From Flavobacteriaceae bacterium (lineage in GTDB: Bacteria; Bacteroidota; Bacteroidia; Flavobacteriales; Flavobacteriaceae), in contig NZDM01000057.1 of assembly GCA_002690085.1 (NCBI GenBank), positions 1 through 6,953 of the forward strand: DNA of 6,953 bases. The letters run 5' to 3'. The position numbers were made by a program, and so were the translations under genes. The notes beneath the pieces were generated by a model. The model was not told the origin of the DNA and did no database searches. It saw only the letters and a list, made by a program, of their open reading frames with translations. Shown one piece after another: positions 1-6,633 of the stretch (positions are counted from its first letter, which is position 1; every line of letters begins with the position of its first letter).

Positions 1-1
1 G

Positions 2-1621
2 GGAAATTTTGCAAGTCGATTTGGGTACCACTCCCAATACGAAGTTGAAAAAACGATCAATAGATTTAAAGATCTGAATGTCCCTGTAGATGCCGTTATT
101 TTAGATCTCTATTGGTTTGGCAAAACCATCACAGGGACAATGGGGAATTTAGAAGTCTTTCGAGATTCATTTCCGGACTTTGAAGGCATGATTTCTAGAC
201 TTAAAGCCAAAGGTGTCAAAACAATCACAATAACAGAGCCTTTTGTTTTAACGACTTCAAATCGTTGGAAAGAAGCAGTTAAGCAACAAGTGTTGGCGAC
301 AGATTCATTAGGTAAGCCCTATACATATGATTTTTATTTTGGAAATACAGGATTGATTGATATTTATAATCCGAAAGGAGCGTCTTGGTTTTGGTCAATA
401 TACAAAGGCTTGAGAGAAAAAGGGATTGTAGGAATTTGGGGGGACTTAGGAGAACCTGAAGTGCACCCAACGGCCTTAAAACATTACAATACATCTGCCG
501 ATGAAGTTCATAACATATATGGACACGATTGGGCAGGATTGATTTACAAAGGGTATAAAAATGATTTTTCTGAAGAACGCCCGTTCATTCTCATGAGAGC
601 CGGATATTCTGGGTCTCAGAGATATGGAATGATTCCCTGGTCAGGTGATGTCAACAGAACTTGGGGTGGATTGCAATCTCAGACTGAAATTGCGCTTCAA
701 ATGGGACTTCAAGGGCTTGGATATATGCACTCCGACTTAGGGGGGTTTGCAGGTGATAATTTGGACGATGAGCTTTACACCCGATGGTTACAATATGGTG
801 TTTTTCAGCCTATTTTTAGACCTCATGCACAAGAAGAAGTTCCTAGTGAGCCTGTTTATAGATCAGAAGAAGCACTAAAATTGTCGAAAAAAGCAATTGC
901 TTTGCGATATGCATTGTTGCCCTACAATTATCATTTGGTTTTTGAAAATAACACACAGGGACTACCACTAATGAGACCGTTGTTTTTTGAAGATTCAAGA
1001 TCAGAAATGAATACTGTTTCGAGTACCTATTTTTGGGGGAATGATTTTCTAATTTCCCCTGTAACCAGTGCGGGACAAGAGCAACAAATGGTAGACTTTC
1101 CAAATACCGGCAATTGGTATGATTTTTATAATAACAAAGCGTATGTTGGCGGAAAGTCGCAATTTGTCAATACAGTCAAAACCTCAATTCCAACCTTTGT
1201 GCGTGGTGGGGCAATCATACCAATGATTGATCCCGTTCAATCTACAGATGAATACGAACTAAATAATTTTCAACTGCATTACTATTTTGATCAAAAAGTA
1301 AAAAAATCGCAACGTTTGATTTATAATGACAATGGATGGCTCGCTAATGCTTACGAAAACGACCAATATGAACTTCTAAAAGTCACTTCGCAACACAATT
1401 CAAATCGAATACAAATGGAACTGAGTGCAACAAAAGGCATGCATTTCAATTTTGATAAAAAAGAAATTGAGTTAGTAGTTCACAATATGAAAAAAGCGCC
1501 CAAAAAAGTTCTTATAAAAAATGATAAGTTAAATTATCACTACGATCAATTATCTCAAACATTTCGAATGAATTTGAGTTGGGAACCATCCAGTAAAAAA
1601 ATAATAAACATCAAATTTTAA
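2..1621 (+). CDS. GH31 family alpha-glucosidase or alpha-transglucosylase, N-terminus cut by window edge
   Basis: The frame is open from base 2, so 46 residues precede the first in-window ATG at 140, which is internal to the barrel and not the real start. About 539 residues are visible: the (beta/alpha)8 barrel and the C-terminal beta domains (DUF5110-like, roughly the last 130 residues). The N-terminal beta-sandwich and any signal peptide are missing, so cellular location cannot be judged. Counting from the ATG at 140, the nucleophile is Asp102 in GIWGDLGEPE (bases 443-445) and the acid/base is Asp170 in WSGD (bases 647-649). Family knowledge: GH31 enzymes are retaining and release or transfer alpha-linked glucose (some act on xylose or galactose). 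The DLGEPE form in place of the usual DMNEP, and the 68-residue gap between catalytic Asps, recall the 4-alpha-transglucosylase CjAgd31B (from memory), so transfer activity is possible. The GH13 gene follows after 11 bases, suggesting an alpha-glucan operon. The family call is firm; the exact activity is not. Confidence 0.93.
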   Translation, partial: GNFASRFGYHSQYEVEKTINRFKDLNVPVDAVILDLYWFGKTITGTMGNLEVFRDSFPDFEGMISRLKAKGVKTITITEPFVLTTSNRWKEAVKQQVLATDSLGKPYTYDFYFGNTGLIDIYNPKGASWFWSIYKGLREKGIVGIWGDLGEPEVHPTALKHYNTSADEVHNIYGHDWAGLIYKGYKNDFSEERPFILMRAGYSGSQRYGMIPWSGDVNRTWGGLQSQTEIALQMGLQGLGYMHSDLGGFAGDNLDDELYTRWLQYGVFQPIFRPHAQEEVPSEPVYRSEEALKLSKKAIALRYALLPYNYHLVFENNTQGLPLMRPLFFEDSRSEMNTVSSTYFWGNDFLISPVTSAGQEQQMVDFPNTGNWYDFYNNKAYVGGKSQFVNTVKTSIPTFVRGGAIIPMIDPVQSTDEYELNNFQLHYYFDQKVKKSQRLIYNDNGWLANAYENDQYELLKVTSQHNSNRIQMELSATKGMHFNFDKKEIELVVHNMKKAPKKVLIKNDKLNYHYDQLSQTFRMNLSWEPSSKKIINIKF

Positions 1622-1632
1622 AGTCAATTTTA

Positions 1633-3042
1633 ATGAAAAATATCACTCTTATTTTCACCCTTATTTTAATTCTTAGTTCTTGTAATCAATCTGAAAAATC
1701 AAACAATGAGTCCTATACGCCTATCAGTCATGCCGATATGGAAAATGCAGTCATATACGAAGTTAATATAAGGCAATACTCAAAGTCAGGAACTTTTAAA
1801 GCATTTACAAAAGACATTCCTCAGCTCAAACAATTGGGTGTAAAAATTATATGGGTGATGCCAATATTTCCTATTTCAGAAACCAAAAGAAAAGCCACAG
1901 GTGGTGATTTTGCTTATCTCATTGAGGATGAAGCAGAACGCAACAAAATGCTTGGAAGCTATTATGCAGTTTCAGATTTCACAAAAATCAACCCAGAATT
2001 TGGTACAATTGATGATTTTAGAGACATGATAAAAATGGCTCATGACAACGGTATGTACCTTATCTTAGATTGGGTGCCTAATCATACGGGGTGGGATCAC
2101 ACATGGCTCACCACCAACCCAGAATATTACACACAAAATAAACTGGGAGAAGTCATAGATCCAATCAACCCCGATACAGGGGAATCTTGGGGGTGGGCAG
2201 ATGTTGCCGATCTAAATTATGACAATCAAAAAATGCGAGATGAAATGATTGAAGATATGTTGTATTGGGTTGAAGAAGAGAATATTGATGGTTTTAGATG
2301 TGATGTAGCAAGTGCAGTCCCACTAGATTTTTGGGAGGATGCTATTCCGAAGTTACGCGCAAAGAAAAGCTTGTTTATGTTAGCAGAAGCAGATGCGCCC
2401 TATCTTTTGAAAGGGGAAAGTTTATTTGACATGGCCTATGGTTGGGAGCGGCATCATATATTTAACCAAATGGCAAAATCGGATAACGCTGTAGTACTAT
2501 GGGATAATGTTATAAAAACCGATACGGATAGGTATGAACCAGAAGATATCCTAATGAATTTTGTTACAAACCATGACGAAAACTCATGGAACGGCACCAT
2601 ATATGAAAGAATGAAAGATGCATCAGAATTACTGACTGCGCTTAGTTTTGTTGCCCCTGGAATGCCATTGATATATTCTGGTCAAGAATACGATTTGGAT
2701 CACAGGTTACTCTTTTTTGAAAAAGATCTAATTCCGCATACAAAAAAAACAATGTGGCCATTGCTAGAAAAATTAGGACAACTTAAAAATTCAAACCCTG
2801 CTTTAAATGGTGGAAAAAATGCAGCGACATACAAGAAAATTCAACAAGAAAATTCTAAAATTCTAGCTTTCAAAAGAGAAAAAGAAGGGGAAAAGGTTAC
2901 TTTTTTAGGTAATTTTTCACCAAATCAAGAGCAATTCACCAACCCTTCTGTTGGCGCACTCGACTATGCTTCAGGGGGTGTGGAATCTAAAGAAATTCTA
3001 TCTTTAGAGCCTTGGGGATTTAGAATTCTTGTGGAAAAATAA
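1633..3042 (+). CDS. GH13 alpha-amylase-family glycoside hydrolase, lipoprotein
   Basis: 469 residues. The N-terminus is a lipoprotein signal peptide: a hydrophobic stretch at 4-14, then the lipobox LSSC with acylated Cys17, so the mature protein should be membrane-anchored, in the periplasm or at the cell surface. All conserved GH13 regions are present: region I DWVPNH (146-151), region II GFRCDVA (220-226) with nucleophile Asp224 and Arg222, region III LAEAD with acid/base Glu252, and region IV FVTNHDE (310-316) with His314 and transition-state Asp315. A short C-terminal beta domain fills the last 70 or so residues. No starch-binding module is visible, and the protein is compact for the family. 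Expected role (family knowledge): hydrolysis of alpha-1,4-glucan or maltodextrin; subfamily and exo/endo mode cannot be told from motifs. The ATG lies 11 bases after the GH31 stop and is directly followed by the signal peptide, which supports this start. No Shine-Dalgarno site is seen, as is common in Bacteroidota. Probably supplies oligosaccharides to the upstream GH31. Confidence 0.95.
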   Translation: MKNITLIFTLILILSSCNQSEKSNNESYTPISHADMENAVIYEVNIRQYSKSGTFKAFTKDIPQLKQLGVKIIWVMPIFPISETKRKATGGDFAYLIEDEAERNKMLGSYYAVSDFTKINPEFGTIDDFRDMIKMAHDNGMYLILDWVPNHTGWDHTWLTTNPEYYTQNKLGEVIDPINPDTGESWGWADVADLNYDNQKMRDEMIEDMLYWVEEENIDGFRCDVASAVPLDFWEDAIPKLRAKKSLFMLAEADAPYLLKGESLFDMAYGWERHHIFNQMAKSDNAVVLWDNVIKTDTDRYEPEDILMNFVTNHDENSWNGTIYERMKDASELLTALSFVAPGMPLIYSGQEYDLDHRLLFFEKDLIPHTKKTMWPLLEKLGQLKNSNPALNGGKNAATYKKIQQENSKILAFKREKEGEKVTFLGNFSPNQEQFTNPSVGALDYASGGVESKEILSLEPWGFRILVEK

Positions 3043-3062
3043 CATCATATTAAATTATTTTA

Positions 3063-4145
3063 TTGAAAAAATTAAAATACATCATATTTGCTTTTGGGCT
3101 ATTTTTTATTTGCTATAGCTGTTCTGAGAATGGTGTGAATCAAACTTCAAATGGAAATAATGAAGTTGAGTTCATTTCGGCTGTTGATATTTCATCCTAC
3201 CCTGAAATTGAATTGAGCAACCCTGTTTTTAAGGACAATAATGGAATGACGATCTCTTTTTTGGAATTTTTAAGATTTAAAGGAATCAATACCATAAGAA
3301 TAAGATTATGGGTCAACCCGATTGACCAACACTCTAGTTTCGAAGAAGTAAAATTGTTTGCCGAAACTTTAAAATCCATGGGATTCAAAATTTATCTTTC
3401 ATTACATTATTCAGACACATGGGCAGATCCTGGGAATCAAATTACCCCATTGGAGTGGCAAAATGTTTCCTTCAGTACATTGAAAACTATTGTTTACGAT
3501 TACACAAAAATGGTGGTGGAACAAATCAATCCAGACATCATTCAAATTGGAAATGAAATTAATAATGGATTTCTTCATCCAGAAGGCAATAGATATTCTG
3601 AACCAAGTCAGTTTTTAGAACTTTTAAATGAAGGAATTAGAGCTGTTAGAGATCATGCATCTGACCAAACCAAAATAATGTTGCACTTTGCTGGGCATGA
3701 AGAATCCAATGTTTTTTTCGATTTTGTAGACGGCCTAGATTATGATATTATAGGAATCTCATTTTATCCAATATGGCATGGAAAATCTATATCAGATTTG
3801 GAACAAAACTTAATCCAGTTGAGGACATTGTTTGAAAAAGAAATTATGATTGCCGAAACAGCATATCCTTTTACATTAGGATGGAATGATTGGACAAATA
3901 ATATCGTTGGTCTTGAAAATCAATTGATTTTACCAGAATTCCCAGCTACTCCACAAGGTCAAAAAAACTTTGTACAGCAACTAAAAATAATGATGACAAA
4001 TCTCGATGGTGGTATAGGTTTATCATACTGGGGCGCAGAACTAATTGCATGGAATGGACCAGAATCTGGTGAAGGTTCCCCATGGGAAAATCAAGCCCTT
4101 TTTGATTTTAATAATCAGGCGCTTCCAGTGATAGAGGTGTTTTGA
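3063..4145 (+). CDS. GH53 family (arabinogalactan endo-beta-1,4-galactanase-like) lipoprotein
   Basis: 360 residues, the usual size for a single-domain GH53. Signature stretches are in order: VDIS (41-44) near the mature N-terminus, NTIRIRLWVNP (76-86), LHYSDTWADPG (114-124), QIGNEINNG (161-169) with acid/base Glu165, AETAYPF (264-270) with nucleophile Glu265, and the family-typical ending WENQALFDF (341-349). The active site therefore looks intact. The start is a TTG at 3063: it opens a typical signal peptide (MKKLKYIIF) ending at Cys20, a looser lipobox (CYSC) acceptable in Bacteroidota, and the next in-frame Met is residue 62, past conserved sequence. It begins 20 bases after the GH13 stop and appears to be the last gene of the operon. 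Characterised GH53 enzymes cut beta-1,4-galactan side chains of pectin, which does not match the alpha-glucan enzymes next door. It could widen the substrate range, or have a changed specificity. The family call is strong; the substrate is open. Confidence 0.92.
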   Translation: MKKLKYIIFAFGLFFICYSCSENGVNQTSNGNNEVEFISAVDISSYPEIELSNPVFKDNNGMTISFLEFLRFKGINTIRIRLWVNPIDQHSSFEEVKLFAETLKSMGFKIYLSLHYSDTWADPGNQITPLEWQNVSFSTLKTIVYDYTKMVVEQINPDIIQIGNEINNGFLHPEGNRYSEPSQFLELLNEGIRAVRDHASDQTKIMLHFAGHEESNVFFDFVDGLDYDIIGISFYPIWHGKSISDLEQNLIQLRTLFEKEIMIAETAYPFTLGWNDWTNNIVGLENQLILPEFPATPQGQKNFVQQLKIMMTNLDGGIGLSYWGAELIAWNGPESGEGSPWENQALFDFNNQALPVIEVF

Positions 4146-4185
4146 GAGATAAGCTTGTAAACATTTAAAAAATAAAAGAATTCAA

Positions 4186-5349
4186 CTATAAATAACTCAA
4201 CCATTTTTTTTGCTTGTTATTGATTTTATAATCCCCAAATTTTTTGCAAATTGGATACATAAAAATAACAAAACAAACCCACAATAGCAGCATTACAAAA
4301 GTGGGAAACCCAAAACCTTCAAGCTTTGAAGGAAGCATCCATATGGGCTCTTTTAGAATCATACTGCGCCAACCAAAACCACTAATTTCAGCAACAAGCA
4401 TTGCAAACAGGTGGATGAAATAGATGTGCAGGATATAGAAGAAAAAGGGAACCCTACCAAAAACCATTAAAATTCTGGACAGAAGCGTTTTTTTACTTGT
4501 TTCTAAAAGGGCTAGTAATATAAACACGGGGCCTAGTGTCATTAATAAATAAGCGAGCGATGGCGGGTATTTTTGAGGATCCATAAATGAAAAGAGAGTT
4601 TGAGAAAAAGTCTCATAATGTGTCCAGGGTTTGGAATTTCCATAAGAATTTAAAAAACGTACCAAAAAGAAACCCCCAACAAAACAAAGGCCGAGTGTTT
4701 GTAATAATTTAATCCGTTTTTCAGGGCTAAAATCAATTCTAAAGTAGTACCCGAAAAAGTAACCTAAAGACATCAGTCCAATCCAAGGAAAAATGGGGTA
4801 GGCAATAACCAGCGTGGTCGAATCCCCTATGCTGAAGAACTCTAGTTGGTGAAATATAGCCCAAAATAGATTTCCTGAAATGTTAAATAAGTCTAATAAA
4901 TTGTGACCGAAGATAACAACCAAACTGAAAATAAAAATATTCCTTTTTTTCATCCAAACAAGCCCCGACATTAAGATCATACAAATTCCAAGCATCCATA
5001 TGACTTGAAAAACAATATAATTAAATTCAACGTCGAAGCGCCAACCAAAATTGAGAATGGCAAATTCTACAAATACCAACCACAATCCTCTAGAAAATAA
5101 GAATTTAGATAAATACGATTTGTCGTATTTTTTACCAATAATATCAGCCGAAATACCTGCTAAAAACGCGAATACAGGGGCGCAATAGTGTGTTATCCAC
5201 CTCAAAAAAAATGTAATAGAATTGGTCTTTTCTGGATCTGTAGGGCTGTAGAAAAAAGCTTCATAATGAAAGTAATCTCGAAAATGATCTAGGGACATTA
5301 AGACGATGATAGCACCTTTTAAAATATCTAGGGAATCAATTCTTTTCAT
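4186..5349 (-). CDS. DUF1624 / HGSNAT-like membrane acyltransferase family protein
   Basis: 387 residues, very hydrophobic, with roughly ten predicted membrane segments. Recognisable family blocks: the N-terminal RIDSLDILKG (3-12) leading into MSLDHFRDYF (18-27) with His22, then WITHYCAPVFAFLAG (51-65), PWIGLMSLGYFFG (188-200), KYPPSLAYLLMTLGP (260-274), and GRVPFFFYILHIYFIH (298-313). These match bacterial proteins annotated as heparan-alpha-glucosaminide N-acetyltransferase-like (PF07786/DUF1624). In the human relative a membrane His carries the acetyl group from cytosolic acetyl-CoA to a sugar in the lysosome; for bacterial members the acceptor is mostly unknown. The frame is open to a TTG at 5394, but I choose the ATG at 5349 because the family N-terminus begins there and a TATATTTG promoter box lies between the two candidates. 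The gene converges on GH53 with a 40-base gap, so it is a separate transcription unit. A link to glycan modification is possible but unproven. Confidence 0.85.
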   Translation of the reverse strand: MKRIDSLDILKGAIIVLMSLDHFRDYFHYEAFFYSPTDPEKTNSITFFLRWITHYCAPVFAFLAGISADIIGKKYDKSYLSKFLFSRGLWLVFVEFAILNFGWRFDVEFNYIVFQVIWMLGICMILMSGLVWMKKRNIFIFSLVVIFGHNLLDLFNISGNLFWAIFHQLEFFSIGDSTTLVIAYPIFPWIGLMSLGYFFGYYFRIDFSPEKRIKLLQTLGLCFVGGFFLVRFLNSYGNSKPWTHYETFSQTLFSFMDPQKYPPSLAYLLMTLGPVFILLALLETSKKTLLSRILMVFGRVPFFFYILHIYFIHLFAMLVAEISGFGWRSMILKEPIWMLPSKLEGFGFPTFVMLLLWVCFVIFMYPICKKFGDYKINNKQKKWLSYL

Positions 5350-5371
5350 AAAATCAAGCCTTGGTTGTTTA

Positions 5372-5379
5372 CAAATATA
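5372..5379 (-). promoter_or_regulatory. Bacteroidota-type -7 promoter box for the DUF1624 gene
   Basis: Read on the - strand this is TATATTTG, an exact fit to the TAnnTTTG -7 consensus described for Flavobacterium and Bacteroides. It ends 22 bases before the ATG at 5349, leaving a short leader. I see no well-placed TTG for the -33 element; the nearest TTG is only about 12 bases upstream. The box lies downstream of the alternative TTG start at 5394, so a transcript from here could not encode the longer protein. Confidence 0.6.
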
Positions 5380-5507
5380 GCCTACTTTATGCAAATATTT
5401 TTAGTTAGAATACTTTTTTACAAGAATCTTTAACTCACTACAAATTGAAAATTGTAACTATAAGAAAAACATTAAGTGAGAAAAATTATTATACGGGATT
5501 AAATATT

Positions 5508-5515
5508 TATATTTG
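5508..5515 (+). promoter_or_regulatory. Bacteroidota-type -7 promoter box for the MerC-family gene
   Basis: TATATTTG on the + strand, again exactly TAnnTTTG, followed by 22 bases and then the ATG at 5538. The -33 region has only a degenerate TTA about 19 bases upstream. The box lies inside the open frame that extends back to a TTG at 5445, arguing that the extension is not translated. I see no inverted repeat overlapping the box that would suggest a metal-responsive operator. Confidence 0.62.
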
Positions 5516-5537
5516 CACTCCATTGGAAAAACATACA

Positions 5538-5924
5538 ATGAAATTAATTGCTTTAAAACCAGATGTTTTTGGCGCCATTGCCAGCTCGCTTTGCGTTGTA
5601 CATTGCCTCGCAACCCCCTTGCTTTTCATCTCTAATTTGTACACATCAACAGTTCCGTTTTGGTGGAAAGACTTGGATTTTCTGTTTATAGCCATTTCAT
5701 TTATAGCCATCTACCGCGCTACAAAAACAACCTCCAAAAACTTCATGAAATATGCTTTATGGATTGGCTGGATTGTGCTTTTTTCTCTGATTCTAAATGA
5801 AAAAATGGCTTGGTTGGCCATTCCTGGAATTTTAAATTATATTGCAGCACTAAGTCTTGCGTCATTTCACATATATAATTTGAAATACTGCCGGTGTGAT
5901 GACGAGAATTGTTGCGCCAACTAA
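5538..5924 (+). CDS. MerC-family small membrane protein with Cys-rich tail
   Basis: 128 residues from the ATG at 5538, with about four membrane segments (roughly 10-34, 45-60, 72-87, 91-113). The first segment holds the family hallmark SSLCVVHCLATPLL (17-30), a Cys19-x-x-His22-Cys23 pair inside the membrane; this is what identifies it as MerC-like (PF03203). The hydrophilic tail has four more cysteines, CRCDDENCC (118-126). Classical MerC moves Hg(II) into the cytoplasm for reduction by MerA, but no merA, merP or merR is in view. Many Bacteroidota carry stand-alone MerC-domain proteins whose metal is unknown, so mercury resistance should not be assumed. A longer reading from a TTG at 5445 would add 31 poorly hydrophobic residues and cross the promoter box, so I reject it. 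Transcribed alone as far as can be seen: divergent from the DUF1624 gene and convergent with the oxidoreductase, 34 bases away. Confidence 0.82.
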   Translation: MKLIALKPDVFGAIASSLCVVHCLATPLLFISNLYTSTVPFWWKDLDFLFIAISFIAIYRATKTTSKNFMKYALWIGWIVLFSLILNEKMAWLAIPGILNYIAALSLASFHIYNLKYCRCDDENCCAN

Positions 5925-5926
5925 GG

Positions 5927-5958
5927 TTAATTATTTATTACAATCAATAAAAAATTAA
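5927..5958. terminator. Possible AT-only hairpin between convergent genes
   Basis: The arms are 5927-5939 and 5946-5958, with 12 of 13 positions pairing (mismatch A5933/A5952) around a 6-base loop. It sits just after the MerC stop and up against the stop of the convergent oxidoreductase, so it could end transcripts from both sides. There is no GC in the stem and no clear U tract after either arm, and such palindromes are easy to find by chance in AT-rich DNA, so this is only a candidate. Confidence 0.3.
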
Positions 5959-6531
5959 TTAATTAAGGTCTCTGAGTGTGTTTTCGTGAACTCTTTTCAA
6001 ATATTTTTTGCGTTTAGCCTCAGACACAAATGGTACTGACCAAAATTGAGTGGTTTTAGTAAATAATGAAATTCTCCAACCAAAAACAAAAGTATAAACA
6101 CCCATTACCAGCCGCAATTTCACCGAGTTTAAATAGAGCGTCAATACAGGCAAGGCCGGTGCACCGTGGGTCATATAGGTCCGAACCTTTTTATCTTTTA
6201 AAAAGGGTTTTGGAAAGGCATATAACTTAGTGATGTTTACAAACTGGTAGGCAAACCCTGGAGTAAAGACCTCATCAAAAAATATTTCCATTCTTGGTGT
6301 AAGTCGAAACCACCAAACGGGTGAGATGATAAATATCTTATCTGACCAAGTTATCAAAGATTTGTAATAATCAATGATAGCATTTCTAGGTCTAGTAAAA
6401 CTGTCTCGGTACAAATCAATGATTTTTAGATCTTGACCTGAACGTTCAATATTTTCTTTGACTGTCTTAAATATCCCATTGTAACAGAAAGAGTCCTCAC
6501 TAGGATGACCGATTATAACGAGATTTTTCAT
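5959..6531 (-). CDS. Flavodoxin-fold NAD(P)H-dependent oxidoreductase (NQO1/KefF/MdaB-like)
   Basis: 190 residues, the normal size for this cytosolic flavoprotein family (Flavodoxin_2, PF02525). Visible marks: a first beta strand and phosphate-binding loop, NLVIIGHPSEDSF (3-15); IIDLYRDSF (37-45); the active-site block SPVWWFRLTPRMEIFFDEVF (70-89), which matches the family's PxWW...P...K.. pattern; GFAY (92-95); and THGAP (121-125) in the flavin-contacting loop. Members bind FAD or FMN and pass two electrons from NAD(P)H to quinones, azo or nitro compounds, or act as ancillary subunits of K+ efflux systems; no kef gene is nearby, so a quinone/xenobiotic reductase role is the plain reading. 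The lysine often seen after PxxxP (PxxLKxW) is replaced here by RMEIFF. The ATG at 6531 directly precedes the first beta strand. It is divergent from the HDAC-like gene with 102 bases between starts. Confidence 0.87.
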   Translation of the reverse strand: MKNLVIIGHPSEDSFCYNGIFKTVKENIERSGQDLKIIDLYRDSFTRPRNAIIDYYKSLITWSDKIFIISPVWWFRLTPRMEIFFDEVFTPGFAYQFVNITKLYAFPKPFLKDKKVRTYMTHGAPALPVLTLYLNSVKLRLVMGVYTFVFGWRISLFTKTTQFWSVPFVSEAKRKKYLKRVHENTLRDLN

Positions 6532-6553
6532 TGAGTTTTATTTTAAAAAAGCT

Positions 6554-6561
6554 TAAATTTA
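6554..6561 (-). promoter_or_regulatory. Weak candidate -7 box for the oxidoreductase gene
   Basis: TAAATTTA fits TAnnTTTG except for the last base and ends 22 bases before the ATG at 6531, the same distance as the two exact boxes elsewhere in the window. A TTG lies about 16 bases further upstream on the - strand, slightly close for a -33 element. The octamer is self-complementary, so the same bases could also be read towards the HDAC-like gene, although they would then be about 72 bases from its start. No convincing separate box was found for that gene. Confidence 0.3.
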
Positions 6562-6633
6562 ATGGATTAACCAAATGCAATTTATAGTTTAAATAGAAAT
6601 CTCCTTTAAAAAATATTAATAAATGATTGTTAA

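Noticed and set aside
279..494. 71-codon open frame on the - strand
   Set aside because: Lies fully inside the GH31 barrel coding region, which has catalytic motifs; no recognisable domain.
843..1103. 86-codon open frame on the - strand
   Set aside because: Antisense to the GH31 gene; composition looks like a shadow and there is no promoter box or domain.
3197..3388. 63-codon open frame on the - strand
   Set aside because: Antisense to conserved GH53 sequence; no independent support.
4146..4185. Terminator between GH53 and the convergent DUF1624 gene
   Set aside because: I could not find a stem-loop with usable arms in these 40 bases, only A/T-rich sequence.
5445..5537. Mercury-resistance operon suggested by the MerC-like protein
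   Set aside because: No MerA, MerP, MerT or MerR coding sequence or typical mer operator dyad is visible; a stand-alone MerC domain is not enough.
5507..5710. 67-codon open frame on the - strand
   Set aside because: Antisense to the MerC-like gene and its promoter; no domain.
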